A DNA stretch of 64,000 nt, taken from positions 3,100,001-3,164,000 of the forward strand of contig NZ_JAUSWV010000002.1 of the NCBI RefSeq assembly GCF_030815485.1. Direction: 5' to 3'. This stretch comes from Streptomyces rishiriensis (GTDB taxonomy: Bacteria > Actinomycetota > Actinomycetes > Streptomycetales > Streptomycetaceae). The notes under the pieces were generated by a model, which searched no databases, had not been told where the DNA came from, and was given only the letters and a program-made list of their open reading frames with translations. Below are positions 24,678 to 33,800 of this stretch, piece after piece (position 1 is the stretch's first letter; every line of letters starts with the position of its first letter). Position numbers and translations under genes: made by a program.

Positions 24678-25721
24678 ATGAAGAGAAACCTTCGGCCACG
24701 CCGCCTGGCGATTCCCGGAATCGTCCTGGCCGCCACGGGCGCGCTGCTCGGCAGCTCCGCCCTCCCCTCACTGCCCGGACTCCCCGGCCGCGAAGACGCG
24801 CCGCGCGGGCTGAACATCCTGCTGATGGGCACCGACGAACGGGACACCCTCACCACCACCCAGAAACAGAAGTTCCACGCCGGTGGAAAGGCCTGCGGCT
24901 GCGCGGACGTCCTGATGCTGATCCACGTCTCGGCCCACCGGGACCGCGTCAGCGTGATCGGCATGCCCCGTGACTCCTCTGCGGAGATCCCTCCGTACCG
25001 GGACCGGCCCGGCGCCCGGGAACGCCCACCGCATCCGGCGAAGCTCAACGCGGCCTACCAGGAGGGCGGACCGGAACTCATGGTCCGGACCGTGGAGTCG
25101 ATGGCCAAGCTGAACATCGACCGGTTCCTCCAGGTGGACTTCCGGCGTTTCATGAACAGCGTGGACGAGGTCGGCGGCGTCGAGGTGTGTACACCACGGC
25201 GGCTGAAGGATCCCGCGACCCGGCTCGACCTCAAGCCCGGCAAGCACCGGCTCGGCGGCGGACAGGCGTTGCAGTACGTCCGTTCACGGCATGTCGACGG
25301 CAGCGCCGACCTCGGCAGGATCCAGCGTCAGCAGCGCTTCCTCGTCCAGGCCTGGCGCGAGCTGGGAGAGCGGAAGCTGCTCACCCGGCCGCGGCAGGTG
25401 ACGCACCTGATGGAGATGCTGCTCGGGTCCGGTCGACAGGGCTTCGCGGTCGGCGAGCTCGTCGAACTGGCGGCCGTGCTGCACCGGCTGCCCGACTCGG
25501 CGACGGAGTTCACGACCGTGCCGATCGCCGGATTCGCCCCGGCTCGCCTGGGCATCGGCGCGGCGCTGGCCTGGGACCCGAAGGAGGCGGACACACTCTT
25601 CACGAAGGTGCGCGACGACCGGCCGCTGATCGAGCGGGGCGCGGACCCCCAGCCGAAGGACCCGCCGGACCTCCTCGGCAAAACCGTGCCGGTGCGAGGG
25701 AGCGCGTACGCGTGCCGCTGA
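24678..25721 (+). CDS. LytR-CpsA-Psr (LCP) family ligase
   Basis: A 347-residue LCP protein with an N-terminal membrane anchor ([19 protein letters not shown]). Family motifs: [12 protein letters not shown], the phosphate-binding [46 protein letters not shown] and [20 protein letters not shown] with the catalytic Arg residues. LCP enzymes transfer lipid-linked glycopolymers onto peptidoglycan outside the cell. Set among rodlins and 7 kb from a polymer-assembly operon, it is a candidate for attaching that polymer. Start: ATG 24678, with GTG 24672 also in frame; neither has a strong ribosome site. Confidence 0.9.
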   Translation: MKRNLRPRRLAIPGIVLAATGALLGSSALPSLPGLPGREDAPRGLNILLMGTDERDTLTTTQKQKFHAGGKACGCADVLMLIHVSAHRDRVSVIGMPRDSSAEIPPYRDRPGARERPPHPAKLNAAYQEGGPELMVRTVESMAKLNIDRFLQVDFRRFMNSVDEVGGVEVCTPRRLKDPATRLDLKPGKHRLGGGQALQYVRSRHVDGSADLGRIQRQQRFLVQAWRELGERKLLTRPRQVTHLMEMLLGSGRQGFAVGELVELAAVLHRLPDSATEFTTVPIAGFAPARLGIGAALAWDPKEADTLFTKVRDDRPLIERGADPQPKDPPDLLGKTVPVRGSAYACR

Positions 25722-25771
25722 GGGGCGCACGGTCGTGGTGCGCGATGCGCTGGGCCGATCGGGGCACAGCG

Positions 25772-25800
25772 CGCAACCCCGGGTGGGTACGGGGCGTTGT
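25772..25800 (+). promoter_or_regulatory. Possible BldN-type promoter of the third rodlin
   Basis: CGCAAC (25772-25777) and CGTTGT (25795-25800) are 17 bases apart, each 5/6 to the recalled BldN consensus, 50 bases upstream of the rodlin start. Weaker than the chaplin matches. Confidence 0.35.
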
Positions 25801-25849
25801 TGATCACGCAGCTCCTCCCCCGGAGTCCGCGTTTTCGAAGGGAACGAAC

Positions 25850-26257
25850 ATGAAGAAGCTGTGGGCGACCGCGGCCCTCGCCGCCTCCGTCGCCGGTCTT
25901 GCCGGGCTGAGCGCCCCGCAGGCCCTCGCCATCGGTGACGACAGCGGCACCACGTCCGCCAGCGGCAACGGCGCCTCGTCGGAGTTCGGCAACTCGGCGA
26001 CCTTCGGCGACATGAGCCCGCAGCTCTCGCTGGTCCAGGGTTCGCTGAACAAGCCCTGCATCGGTCTGCCGGCGAAGCTCAACGTCCAGTCCCTCGTCGC
26101 ACTGTTGAACGTCGGCGTCCAGGACATCCCGATCCTGTCCGCCCCGCAGAACCAGCAGTGCGTCGAGAACAGCACCCAGGCCAAGGGCGACGAGCCGCTG
26201 TCGCACATCCTGGACGACATCTCGGTGCTGGCGGGCAACGGCGCGGGCAACGGCTGA
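25850..26257 (+). CDS. Third rodlin
   Basis: A 135-residue rodlin (signal [16 protein letters not shown] to ALA-IGDD), with ATG 25850 after GAAGGGAACGAAC. The core [31 protein letters not shown] and [18 protein letters not shown] is nearly the same as in the rodlin at 24157; it ends GNGAGNG instead of GNGAANH. From memory S. coelicolor has two rodlins, so this looks like a local duplication separated from its sister by the LCP gene. Confidence 0.93.
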   Translation: MKKLWATAALAASVAGLAGLSAPQALAIGDDSGTTSASGNGASSEFGNSATFGDMSPQLSLVQGSLNKPCIGLPAKLNVQSLVALLNVGVQDIPILSAPQNQQCVENSTQAKGDEPLSHILDDISVLAGNGAGNG

Positions 26258-26280
26258 GCCACGGCCTGACGTACCGCGAC

Positions 26281-26310
26281 GGCGGGTCACCGGTTCTCCG
26301 GTGGCCCGCC
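26281..26310 (+). terminator. Hairpin after the third rodlin
   Basis: A 13-position stem (26281-26293 with 26298-26310, one wobble pair) with the loop TTCT, 24 bases past the stop. Confidence 0.72.
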
Positions 26311-26313
26311 GCT

Positions 26314-26379
26314 TCACGTCTGACCCGCCGTGTCACGTGCGGTGCGGTACAGCTCCTCGATCGTCCGGTGTGTCTTCAT
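26314..26379 (-). CDS. Possible 21-residue peptide
   Basis: A tiny frame, MKTHRTIEELYRTARDTAGQT, with ATG 26379 preceded by GGGGGCACGCAC. It is soluble and charged with no signal. It could be a leader peptide or chance. The surrounding 26311-26525 shows no other gene. Confidence 0.25.
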   Translation of the reverse strand: MKTHRTIEELYRTARDTAGQT

Positions 26380-26525
26380 GTGCGTGCCCCCTGTGTCCGT
26401 CGACGTCTGTGACGGTGACGGTGACGGGACAGGGGGCTGGAACGTGCGACCCGGGGGGTTGCGGATCCGTCTCGAACCGGGCACGGGAGCGGGCCTTCGG
26501 GACCGGTGGGTGATCCTCCGGTGAC

Positions 26526-27380
26526 CTAGGAGACGATGTCCTTGCGGGCGAAACCCCGGAAGGCCAGGGCGAAGAGGACCAGGGCGTAGGTCACGGAAAC
26601 CGCGGTGCCCTGGATCATGCCGGACCACTCGGGGGTGGGCTGGACGGCGTCGGCCCAGGCGAACTGCCAGTGCGCGGGCAGGAAGTCGCGCCAGTCGCCG
26701 AGGGCGGTGACGGCGTCCAGGACATTGCCGACGATGGTCAGGCCGACCGCGCCGCCGACCGCGCCGAGCGGGGCGTCGGTCTTCGTCGAGAGCCAGAACG
26801 CGAGCCCCGCGGTGACCAGTTGGGAGACGAAGACGTACCCGACCACGACCACGAGCCGCTGGGCCGCAGTGCCCGGGTCGAGTGCGCCGCCCGTGGGCAG
26901 CTCCAGGGAACCCCAGCCGTAGGCCGCGGAGCCGACGGCGAGGGCGACGACCGGCAGCAGGACCATCGCGGCCAGGCTGAGGCCGAGACCGACGACGAGC
27001 TTGGACCACAGGAGGCGGGCCCGGGGCACGGGGGCGGCGAGAAGGTAGCGCAGCGAGGACCAGCCGGCCTCCGAGGCGACCGTGTCCCCGCAGAACAGGG
27101 CGACCGGGATGACCAGGAGGAAGCCCGCGGAGACGAACAGGTTGACGGCGGCGAAGTTGGCGCCGGACGCCGTCGCCGTGTCCATCAGGGTGACCTGGTC
27201 GTTGCGGCCGCCGGGCTCGCCGCCGATGGCGAAGGCGATGAGCAGGACGAACGGCAGGACGGCGAGGATGCCGCCCATGACCAGCGTGCGGCGGCGCTTG
27301 AGCTGGCGGACCAGCTCGACGCGCAGCGGCAGGGTGCGGCCCGCCTGGTAGCCGGAGGCGACCTCGGTGAGCGTGCTCAT
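26526..27380 (-). CDS. ABC transporter permease (ABC-2 type)
   Basis: A 284-residue protein with six hydrophobic segments, including LVMGGILAVLPFVLLIAFAI, NLFVSAGFLLVIPVALFCGD and AMVLLPVVALAVGSA. The ATG at 27380 overlaps the stop of the upstream hydrolase-ATPase gene (ATGA), so it is the membrane partner of that ABC domain. Substrate unknown. Confidence 0.85.
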   Translation of the reverse strand: MSTLTEVASGYQAGRTLPLRVELVRQLKRRRTLVMGGILAVLPFVLLIAFAIGGEPGGRNDQVTLMDTATASGANFAAVNLFVSAGFLLVIPVALFCGDTVASEAGWSSLRYLLAAPVPRARLLWSKLVVGLGLSLAAMVLLPVVALAVGSAAYGWGSLELPTGGALDPGTAAQRLVVVVGYVFVSQLVTAGLAFWLSTKTDAPLGAVGGAVGLTIVGNVLDAVTALGDWRDFLPAHWQFAWADAVQPTPEWSGMIQGTAVSVTYALVLFALAFRGFARKDIVS

Positions 27381-30022
27381 GCGGAACCTCCGATCAGGGT
27401 GAGGAAGGCGTCCTCCAGGCGGCGGTGCGGGCCGACCGCCTCCACGGGCACGTCGAGCCGGACGAGGTCGGCGACCAGGCGCCGGGCACTGCCGTCGGCG
27501 TCCAGGCGGACCAGCAGGCCCTCGGCGGTGGGGGCCGCGGAGGCCACGCCCGCCAGCGCGGCGATCTTCTCCACGACCGGCTCCTCGACGGGGGTGGCGG
27601 TGCCCACGAGGAGGGTGTCGCCGGAGCCGACGATCTCGGCGACCGGGCCCGCCTGGACCAGCCGTCCCCGGTCCATGACCACGAGGTGCGTGCAGGACTG
27701 CTCGACCTCGGACAGGAGGTGGCTGGAGACGATGACCGTGCGGCCGGCCGCCGCGTACCGGATCATCACCTCGCGCATCTCGCGGATCTGCGGCGGGTCG
27801 AGGCCGTTGGTCGGCTCGTCCAGGATGAGCAGGTCGGGGAGGCCGAGCATGGCCTGGGCGATGGCAAGGCGCTGACGCATGCCCTGCGAGTACGTGCGTA
27901 CCGCGCGGGCCAGGGCGTCGCCGAGACCCGCGATCTCCAGGGCCTCCTCCAGGTGGGCGTCGCCGGCGGGGCGGCCGGTGGCCTGCCAGTACAGCTCGAG
28001 GTTCTCCCGGCCGGACAGGTGCGGGAGGAAGCCGGCGCCCTCGACGAAGGACCCGACGCGGGAGAGGACGGGCGCGCCCGGGCGGATGGCGTGGCCGAAG
28101 ACCCGGATCTCGCCGCCGTCGGGGCCGATCAGACCCATCAGCATGCGCAGCGTCGTCGTCTTGCCCGCGCCGTTCGGGCCGAGGAGGCCGAGGACCTGGC
28201 CCTTCTCGACGCGGAAGGACAGGTCGCGGACGCTGTAGCGGTCGCCGTTGGCGTACTTCTTGCTCAGGTCGGTGATCTGGAGCGGGACCTCGGCGAGCGC
28301 GGGGTCGGGGGCGGGTCCCGCGGTGCGGCGGCGGGTCGTGAGGAGCAGGGCCAGCGCGATCACCGCGCCGGCGAGGGGGAGCCACCACACCCAGGCGGGG
28401 AGCGGTGCGGCCGCGGTCGTCACGGCGGGCGCGGTCGGGACCTTCAGGTCGCCCTTCATCGCGACGGTGTACGTCGCCGGGGTCACCGGGGAGGCGTACC
28501 CGAGGTCGGTGGAGGCGAGGACCAGGCGCAGCCGGTGGCCCTCCTCGACCTTGTGGTCGATCGCCGGGAGCGTGATCGTGACGTCCTTCCCCGCCTCGGC
28601 GCCCTCGACGCGGACCGGGGTGACGAGCTGGGAGGGCAGCACCTGGCTGCCGGCGCCGCTGACGTCGTAGACCTTGGCGAAGAGCACGGCGGTGTCGGAC
28701 GTCGACTTCACATGGACGGTGACCGTCGGGGAGCCGGTGACGCGCAGGTCGCCGGTGACCGGGGCGGAGTCGAAGGCGGCGTACTGGCCGGGGAAGTCGA
28801 GGGAGACGCCGACGCCGAGGGAGGAGAGCCGGGAGAGTCCGCCGCCGCCGAGTCCTGGCAGGGCCGACACGGCGGGCGGACTGGCGCCGGGCGGGTTGGT
28901 GAAGGACTGTTCCTCGCGGCGGCCGGTCAGCGGGAACGAGCGCTCGCCGTTCCGCAGGCCGGGGTAGCTGTCCGCGCTCGCGCCCCGGAGCCGGGCGGCG
29001 CCGTCGGTGGAGTCGACGCCGCCGGTGCGGGTGACGCGGAAGGCGGGGCCGGTGTCGGCGGCCTTGTCGCCCTTGAGGTAGCGGTCGAACCAGGTACGCA
29101 CGCGGGTCTGGACGCGGTCGCCCTCCAGGTCGCCGCCGTCGTGGCCGCCCGAGATCCAGTCGACGTCGACGGGGGCGCCGTTGGCGCGGATCGCCTTCTC
29201 GGCCGCGTCGGACTGGGCGAGGGTGAAGAGGGAGTCGGTCTGGCCCTGGACGAGCAGGGTGGGGACCTTGATGCGGTCGGCGACGGCGGACGGCGAGCGC
29301 TCCTCGAGGAGCTCGCGGGCGGCGGTGTCGGGGGCGCCGGACTCGGCGACACGGTTGTACATCGCGGCCAGCGCGGGTTCGAAGCGGGCCGCGCCGCCGC
29401 CCGTGTTGACGAAGATGCCGGCCCACAGCTTCTTGAACACACCGTCGGGGAACAGGGCGTCCGCGAGGTTCCAGTAGGTGATCGCGGGGGCGATCGCGTC
29501 GACCCGGTCGTCGTAGCCCGCGGCGAGGAGGGAGATCGCGCCGCCGTAGGAGGCGCCGGCCACGCCCACCCGCGGGTCGCCGGCCTTGTCGAGCCGCACC
29601 TGTGGCTGCTTCGCGAGCCAGTCGATCAGTTTCGAGACGTCGGCGACCTCGCCCTTCGGGTCGTTCAGCCCGATCTTGCCGGTGGACCTGCCGAAGCCGC
29701 GCGCCGACCACGTGAGCACCGCGTATCCGTCGCGGGCGAGGTCCTCGGCCTGCCGGCGTACGTCGTCCTTGCTGCCGCCGAAGCCGTGCCCGAGGAGGAC
29801 CGCGGGGCGGCGCCCGGCGGCGCCGGAGGTGAAGTAGGAGGTGTCCAGGCGTACGCCGTCCACCGTCATGACCCGCTCGGCTTGGTGCACCGCGGGCGTG
29901 TCGTCGTCGGAGGCGACGGCCGTCCAGGTACCGGCACCGGCGAGTACGACCACGGCGGCCACGGCGGAGACGATCCGTCGTGGCCGCCGTGGTCCTCGCA
30001 GACCGGGCAGTCGAAGATCCAT
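27377..30022 (-). CDS. Fusion of S15/CocE-type alpha/beta hydrolase with ABC ATPase
   Basis: An 881-residue protein joining two usually separate functions. Order: N-terminal membrane helix (about 17-37); alpha/beta hydrolase of the X-Pro dipeptidase/CocE class (about 50-530) with nucleophile Ser near 157 in GASYGGA, Asp near 258 in QGQTDSLF and His near 292 in SGGHDGGD, plus a C-terminal beta-sandwich-like part; second membrane helix (about 541-561, WVWWLPLAGAVIALALLL); ABC ATPase (about 580-881) with Walker A GPNGAGKTT near 611, signature YSQGMRQRLA near 710 and Walker B LLILDEPTNG near 727. By topology the hydrolase faces outside and the ATPase inside. Coupled to the permease at 26526. Confidence 0.9.
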   Translation of the reverse strand: MDLRLPGLRGPRRPRRIVSAVAAVVVLAGAGTWTAVASDDDTPAVHQAERVMTVDGVRLDTSYFTSGAAGRRPAVLLGHGFGGSKDDVRRQAEDLARDGYAVLTWSARGFGRSTGKIGLNDPKGEVADVSKLIDWLAKQPQVRLDKAGDPRVGVAGASYGGAISLLAAGYDDRVDAIAPAITYWNLADALFPDGVFKKLWAGIFVNTGGGAARFEPALAAMYNRVAESGAPDTAARELLEERSPSAVADRIKVPTLLVQGQTDSLFTLAQSDAAEKAIRANGAPVDVDWISGGHDGGDLEGDRVQTRVRTWFDRYLKGDKAADTGPAFRVTRTGGVDSTDGAARLRGASADSYPGLRNGERSFPLTGRREEQSFTNPPGASPPAVSALPGLGGGGLSRLSSLGVGVSLDFPGQYAAFDSAPVTGDLRVTGSPTVTVHVKSTSDTAVLFAKVYDVSGAGSQVLPSQLVTPVRVEGAEAGKDVTITLPAIDHKVEEGHRLRLVLASTDLGYASPVTPATYTVAMKGDLKVPTAPAVTTAAAPLPAWVWWLPLAGAVIALALLLTTRRRTAGPAPDPALAEVPLQITDLSKKYANGDRYSVRDLSFRVEKGQVLGLLGPNGAGKTTTLRMLMGLIGPDGGEIRVFGHAIRPGAPVLSRVGSFVEGAGFLPHLSGRENLELYWQATGRPAGDAHLEEALEIAGLGDALARAVRTYSQGMRQRLAIAQAMLGLPDLLILDEPTNGLDPPQIREMREVMIRYAAAGRTVIVSSHLLSEVEQSCTHLVVMDRGRLVQAGPVAEIVGSGDTLLVGTATPVEEPVVEKIAALAGVASAAPTAEGLLVRLDADGSARRLVADLVRLDVPVEAVGPHRRLEDAFLTLIGGSA

Positions 30023-30133
30023 GCTTCAACCGTACGGGGTCGAACTGTCGTCGAGTTGTCGACCGTAGACCGAACCCGGCACCATCCCGGCGGCGTACGG
30101 CGGGGAGCCGGCGTACACCGGTCGCGGTACGCG

Positions 30134-31531
30134 TCAGGTCCGCGCGTCCTCCGGGATCGACACCAGCCAGCGGGTGTCGCGGCGGGGGCGCAGATAGAAA
30201 GCCCAGTAGAGGGTGGCGGCGGCGGTGATGCCGCCGGTCCACACGAGGTAGGTCGTCTCCTGCTGGGTGAGGATGTAGCCGAGGACGACGATCAGCAGGC
30301 CCGGCAGCACCGGCCACAGGGGCATGCGCCAGGCGTGGGCGTGCCGGTGGTGGCCGCGCCGGGAGAGCAGGGCGGCCACCGCGACGAGCAGGTACATGCC
30401 GGTCACGGAGACGCCGGTGACGCCGTACAGGGTGTCCAGGTTCACGAAGCAGAGCAGCGCGCCCGGGATGCCGACGGCGAGGGTGGCGACCCAGGGGGAG
30501 CCGAAGCGGCCGAGCTTGGAGAAGACGTCGTTGACGGGCTGCGGCCAGGCCTTGTCGCGGGCGGAGGCGAACAGGACGCGGGAGTTCTGGATGACCATCA
30601 CGATGCCGGCGTTGATGATCGCGAGCGCCACGCAGAGGCTGACGAAGGTGCCGACAGCCGAGTTGGACCAGGCGGTGACCATGGCGCTGATGTCGCCGCC
30701 GGTGAGCTCGCTGAGGTCAGAGGCGCCGAAGGTGATGGCGACGACCGGGACCAGGATGATCACGGAGGAGATGGCGAGGGTGGCGAGGACCGTGCGGGCC
30801 ACGTTGCGGCGCGGGTTCTCCAGTTCCTCGGAGAGGTAGACGGCGGTCGAGAAGCCCTGGGTGACGAAGAGGGCGATGGCGAGGCCGGAGACGACCAGCA
30901 TGGCGGTGACGGTGTCGGTGTGGCCGCCGCCGCCGGCGACCTGCATCGAGACGAGGCTGCCCGCGCCGCGGTGGCCGTGGGCGAAGCCCAGCACCGCGAC
31001 GACGGCCGCCGCGATGACCTCCAGGACCAGGAAGACGCCGGTGATCCAGGCGTTGGCGCGCAGGTCGAGCAGGCCCGCGAGGGTGGCGAGCAGCATGACG
31101 GCGGCGCCGGCGAAGGAGGGGTCGAGATGGACGATCGGAGCCAGGTAGTCGGCCGTGCCCATCGCGATCACCGGCGGGACGATCATGACGACGAGCAGGG
31201 AGAGCACGAAGACCAGCCATCCGGCGAGCCGGCCGGCCAGCGTGGAGACGATGGCGTACTCGCCGCCCGCGCTGGGGATGAGCGTGCCCAGCTCCGAGTA
31301 ACAGAACGCCACGGCGATACAGAGCAGCGAGCCGATCGCGATCGTGAGGGCGGTCGCGGTGCCGAGCGAGCCGAAGAGATCCGGGACGACGACGAAGAGG
31401 GTGGAGGCGGGGGTGACGCAGGAGAGGGTGAGGAGGGTGCCGCCGACGACTCCGATGGAGCGCTTGAGCTTCTGGGGACTGTCGGGGGCCTGGGGAAGGG
31501 CGGTCTCGACAGGGGGGAGCGTGTCGGTCAT
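30134..31531 (-). CDS. APC-family amino acid/polyamine permease
   Basis: A 465-residue transporter with about twelve hydrophobic segments. The APC-fold TM1 motif GVVGGTLLTLSCVTPAST and the TM3 region YSELGTLIPSAGGEYAIV are clear. A cytosolic loop holds SEELENPRRNVARTV, typical of the family. Substrate cannot be deduced. It stands alone: the upstream 350 bases hold only a candidate promoter region and then a pseudogene on the other strand. Confidence 0.87.
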   Translation of the reverse strand: MTDTLPPVETALPQAPDSPQKLKRSIGVVGGTLLTLSCVTPASTLFVVVPDLFGSLGTATALTIAIGSLLCIAVAFCYSELGTLIPSAGGEYAIVSTLAGRLAGWLVFVLSLLVVMIVPPVIAMGTADYLAPIVHLDPSFAGAAVMLLATLAGLLDLRANAWITGVFLVLEVIAAAVVAVLGFAHGHRGAGSLVSMQVAGGGGHTDTVTAMLVVSGLAIALFVTQGFSTAVYLSEELENPRRNVARTVLATLAISSVIILVPVVAITFGASDLSELTGGDISAMVTAWSNSAVGTFVSLCVALAIINAGIVMVIQNSRVLFASARDKAWPQPVNDVFSKLGRFGSPWVATLAVGIPGALLCFVNLDTLYGVTGVSVTGMYLLVAVAALLSRRGHHRHAHAWRMPLWPVLPGLLIVVLGYILTQQETTYLVWTGGITAAATLYWAFYLRPRRDTRWLVSIPEDART

Positions 31532-31879
31532 GCGGCTATTCCGATCGACTCGTGCGGCGGGGTGAGGGCGGGAGCGCTATCGCCTCCGGCGGCTTTGGTC
31601 GTACGTCGTTCGTCCGCTCCCGGCGGCTGCATGGAATCCCGACGGAAACCGGTGCGTCAATAGGTGTTCACCTACGGAATCCGTTGCGACGAGCGGCCTT
31701 GAGGCACGGATATGGCAGTTCCGTCGGACAGTTCCGCCTCCTTGGGGCGTGCGGGAACCGCAGGGCGGACGGCAAAAAAGTGGGGCGACGTTCGGCATAC
31801 GGACGCGTCAGTGTGTCCCGCCAGGGTTCTGGGATCGCAGAGGAAGCACAGGGGTGGGGACGAACGCAGCCGAGACACA
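31532..31879. other. Non-coding stretch upstream of the APC permease
   Basis: Frames here are short and unlike proteins. It must hold the permease promoter (minus strand); I see no convincing -10/-35 pair, riboswitch or repeat. Confidence 0.5.
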
Positions 31880-32235
31880 GTGCCGCCGCCTGGGCGGGGG
31901 CCGCGATGGTGGCGCTCGTGGCGACCGCGGGATGCGGCGCGAAGGCGGCCGAGGGGGCCGGCGAGAAGGCTGCCGGGTCGTGGACCGCAGCGAGGCGATC
32001 CCGGCCGCGCTGACGCGGGCGGACGACCGGGCCGATCAGATCGTCCGCGCAGGTCGGGATGACCACTGATCGGGCATGCGCGGCGCCCCGATCGCGAGGG
32101 ACGGAACGTGCTCCTGGGGCGACGGGTACGCCTACGACGGAGAAGTTCGGCGCGACGACCGAGCTGAAGGCCCCGCCGGCCGCGCAGACCGGCGACCTCA
32201 CCGAGGCGATCAAGGACGCCGGCGCCGCACAGTGA
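31880..32235 (+). pseudogene. Decayed lipoprotein gene
   Basis: Pieces of one lipoprotein lie in three frames in the right order. First, a lipoprotein signal and lipobox (WAGAAMVALVATAGCGAKAA, about 31895-31970). Second, one base shifted, SEAIPAALTRADDRADQI (about 31985-32042). Third, GTCSWGDGYAYD (about 32100-32140). Fourth, in another frame and running to the TGA at 32233-32235, EKFGATTELKAPPAAQTGDL. These fit Streptomyces lipoproteins I know that have a TYSWGDG segment and a KFG...APPAAQTGDLTE ending; the roughly 150 residues normally between are missing. Frameshifts plus an internal deletion explain it. Boundaries are approximate. Confidence 0.6.
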
Positions 32236-32240
32236 CACGA

Positions 32241-32276
32241 ACGCGCCCTGTCCCCTCGCGAGGGGACAGGGCGCGT
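32241..32276. terminator. Perfect 36-base palindrome
   Basis: Bases 32241-32258 are exactly complementary to 32259-32276, with no spacer. It lies between the pseudogene end (+) and the iolA stop (-), 8 bases from the latter. Most simply it is the bidirectional terminator of the iol operon. Confidence 0.82.
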
Positions 32277-32283
32277 CGGGGCC

Positions 32284-33786
32284 TCAGTGGTTGCGGGGGA
32301 AGCCCAGGTCCACGCCGCCGGGACCGTCGGCCGGGTCCGGCCAGCGGGTCGTGACGACCTTGCCGCGGGTGTAGAAGTGGGTGCCGTCGTTGCCGTAGAT
32401 GTGGTGGTCGCCGAAGAGCGAGTCCTTCCAGCCGCCGAAGCTGTGGTAGCCGACGGGGACCGGGATCGGGACGTTCACGCCGACCATGCCGGCCTCGATC
32501 TCCAGCTGGAAGCGACGGGCCGCGCCGCCGTCCCGGGTGAAGATCGCCGTGCCGTTGCCGAACGGGGAGCCGTTGATGAGGGCCACACCCTCGTCGTAGG
32601 TGTCCACGCGGAGCACGCACAGGACCGGGCCGAAGATCTCGTCCTGGTAGGCCTTCGCGGTCGTCGGGACCTTGTCGAGGAGCGAGATGCCGATCCAGTG
32701 ACCGTCCTCGAAGCCCTCGACCGTGTAGCCGGAGCCGTCCAGGACGACCTCGGCGCCCTCGGCCGCCGCGCCCGTGACGTAGGACGCCACCTTGTCGCGG
32801 TGCACCTTCGTGATGAGCGGACCCATCTCTGAGGTGGGGTCGTTGCCGGGACCGATCTTGATCTTCTCGGCGCGCTCGCGGATCTTCTGCACCAGCTCGT
32901 CGCCGATCGCGCCGACGGCCACCACCGCGGAGATCGCCATGCAGCGCTCGCCCGCGGAGCCGTAGGCCGCCGAGACGGCCGCGTCCGCCGCCGCGTCGAG
33001 GTCGGCGTCCGGCAGCACCAGCATGTGGTTCTTCGCGCCGCCCAGCGCCTGGACGCGCTTGCCGTTCGCCGAGGCGGTGGTGTGGATGTAGCGGGCGATC
33101 GGGGTCGAGCCGACGAACGACACGGCCTTGACGTCCGGGTGCTCCAGGAGACGGTCCACCGCGACCTTGTCGCCGTGGACGACGTTGAAGACGCCGTCCG
33201 GGAGGCCGGCCTCAGCCAGCAGCTCGGCGAGCTTCAGGGCAGCCGACGGGTCCTTCTCGCTCGGCTTCAGCACGAAGGTGTTGCCGGTCGCGATCGCGAT
33301 CGGGAACATCCACATCGGGACCATCGCCGGGAAGTTGAACGGTGTGATGCCCGCGACGACGCCCAGCGGCTGGCGGATGGACGAGACGTCCACCCGGCTG
33401 GCCACCTCGGTCGACAGCTCGCCCTTCAGCTGCACGGTGATGCCGCACGCCAGGTCCACGATCTCCAGACCGCGCGCGACCTCGCCCAGCGCGTCACTGT
33501 GCACCTTGCCGTGCTCGGCGGTGATCAGCTCGGCGATCTCGTCCCGGTGCGCGTCGAGCAGCGCCCGGAACTTGAACAGGATCGTGGTGCGCTTGGCGAG
33601 GGACGACGTGCCCCAGGTGGCATAGGCGTCCTTGGCGGCGGCGACCGCCGCGTCGACCTCGTCGACGGTCGCGAACGCGACCTTCGTGGTGACGGCGCCG
33701 GTCGCCGGGTCGGTGACCGGCCCGTACGTACCCGACGCGCCTTCGACGGTCTTGCCGCCGATCCAGTGGTTGACGATCTTCGTCAT
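32284..33786 (-). CDS. iolA: CoA-acylating methylmalonate-semialdehyde dehydrogenase
   Basis: A 500-residue aldehyde dehydrogenase (iolA/mmsA) that turns malonate semialdehyde, the last inositol breakdown product, or methylmalonate semialdehyde into acetyl- or propionyl-CoA. ATG 33786 was chosen over GTG 33804 because AAGGAG lies between them. Motifs: GITPFNFPAMVPMWMFP, VLKPSEKDPSAALKLAE, GAKNHMLVLPDADLD and the catalytic Cys of GERCMAIS near residue 282. It is last gene of the iol operon. Confidence 0.93.
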   Translation of the reverse strand: MTKIVNHWIGGKTVEGASGTYGPVTDPATGAVTTKVAFATVDEVDAAVAAAKDAYATWGTSSLAKRTTILFKFRALLDAHRDEIAELITAEHGKVHSDALGEVARGLEIVDLACGITVQLKGELSTEVASRVDVSSIRQPLGVVAGITPFNFPAMVPMWMFPIAIATGNTFVLKPSEKDPSAALKLAELLAEAGLPDGVFNVVHGDKVAVDRLLEHPDVKAVSFVGSTPIARYIHTTASANGKRVQALGGAKNHMLVLPDADLDAAADAAVSAAYGSAGERCMAISAVVAVGAIGDELVQKIRERAEKIKIGPGNDPTSEMGPLITKVHRDKVASYVTGAAAEGAEVVLDGSGYTVEGFEDGHWIGISLLDKVPTTAKAYQDEIFGPVLCVLRVDTYDEGVALINGSPFGNGTAIFTRDGGAARRFQLEIEAGMVGVNVPIPVPVGYHSFGGWKDSLFGDHHIYGNDGTHFYTRGKVVTTRWPDPADGPGGVDLGFPRNH

Positions 33787-33800
33787 GACCGAGTACTCCT

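Noticed and set aside
26526..30317. A single 1263-codon minus-strand frame joining the permease to upstream sequence
   Set aside because: Only 26526-27380 has coding character. The upstream part is out of frame with the true fusion gene and is Arg/Pro-rich nonsense.
27425..31663. A 1412-codon open frame on the plus strand
   Set aside because: It runs antisense to the hydrolase-ATPase fusion and the APC permease, which have clear domains. It is a high-GC shadow with Gly/Arg/Asp/Val-biased composition and no motif.
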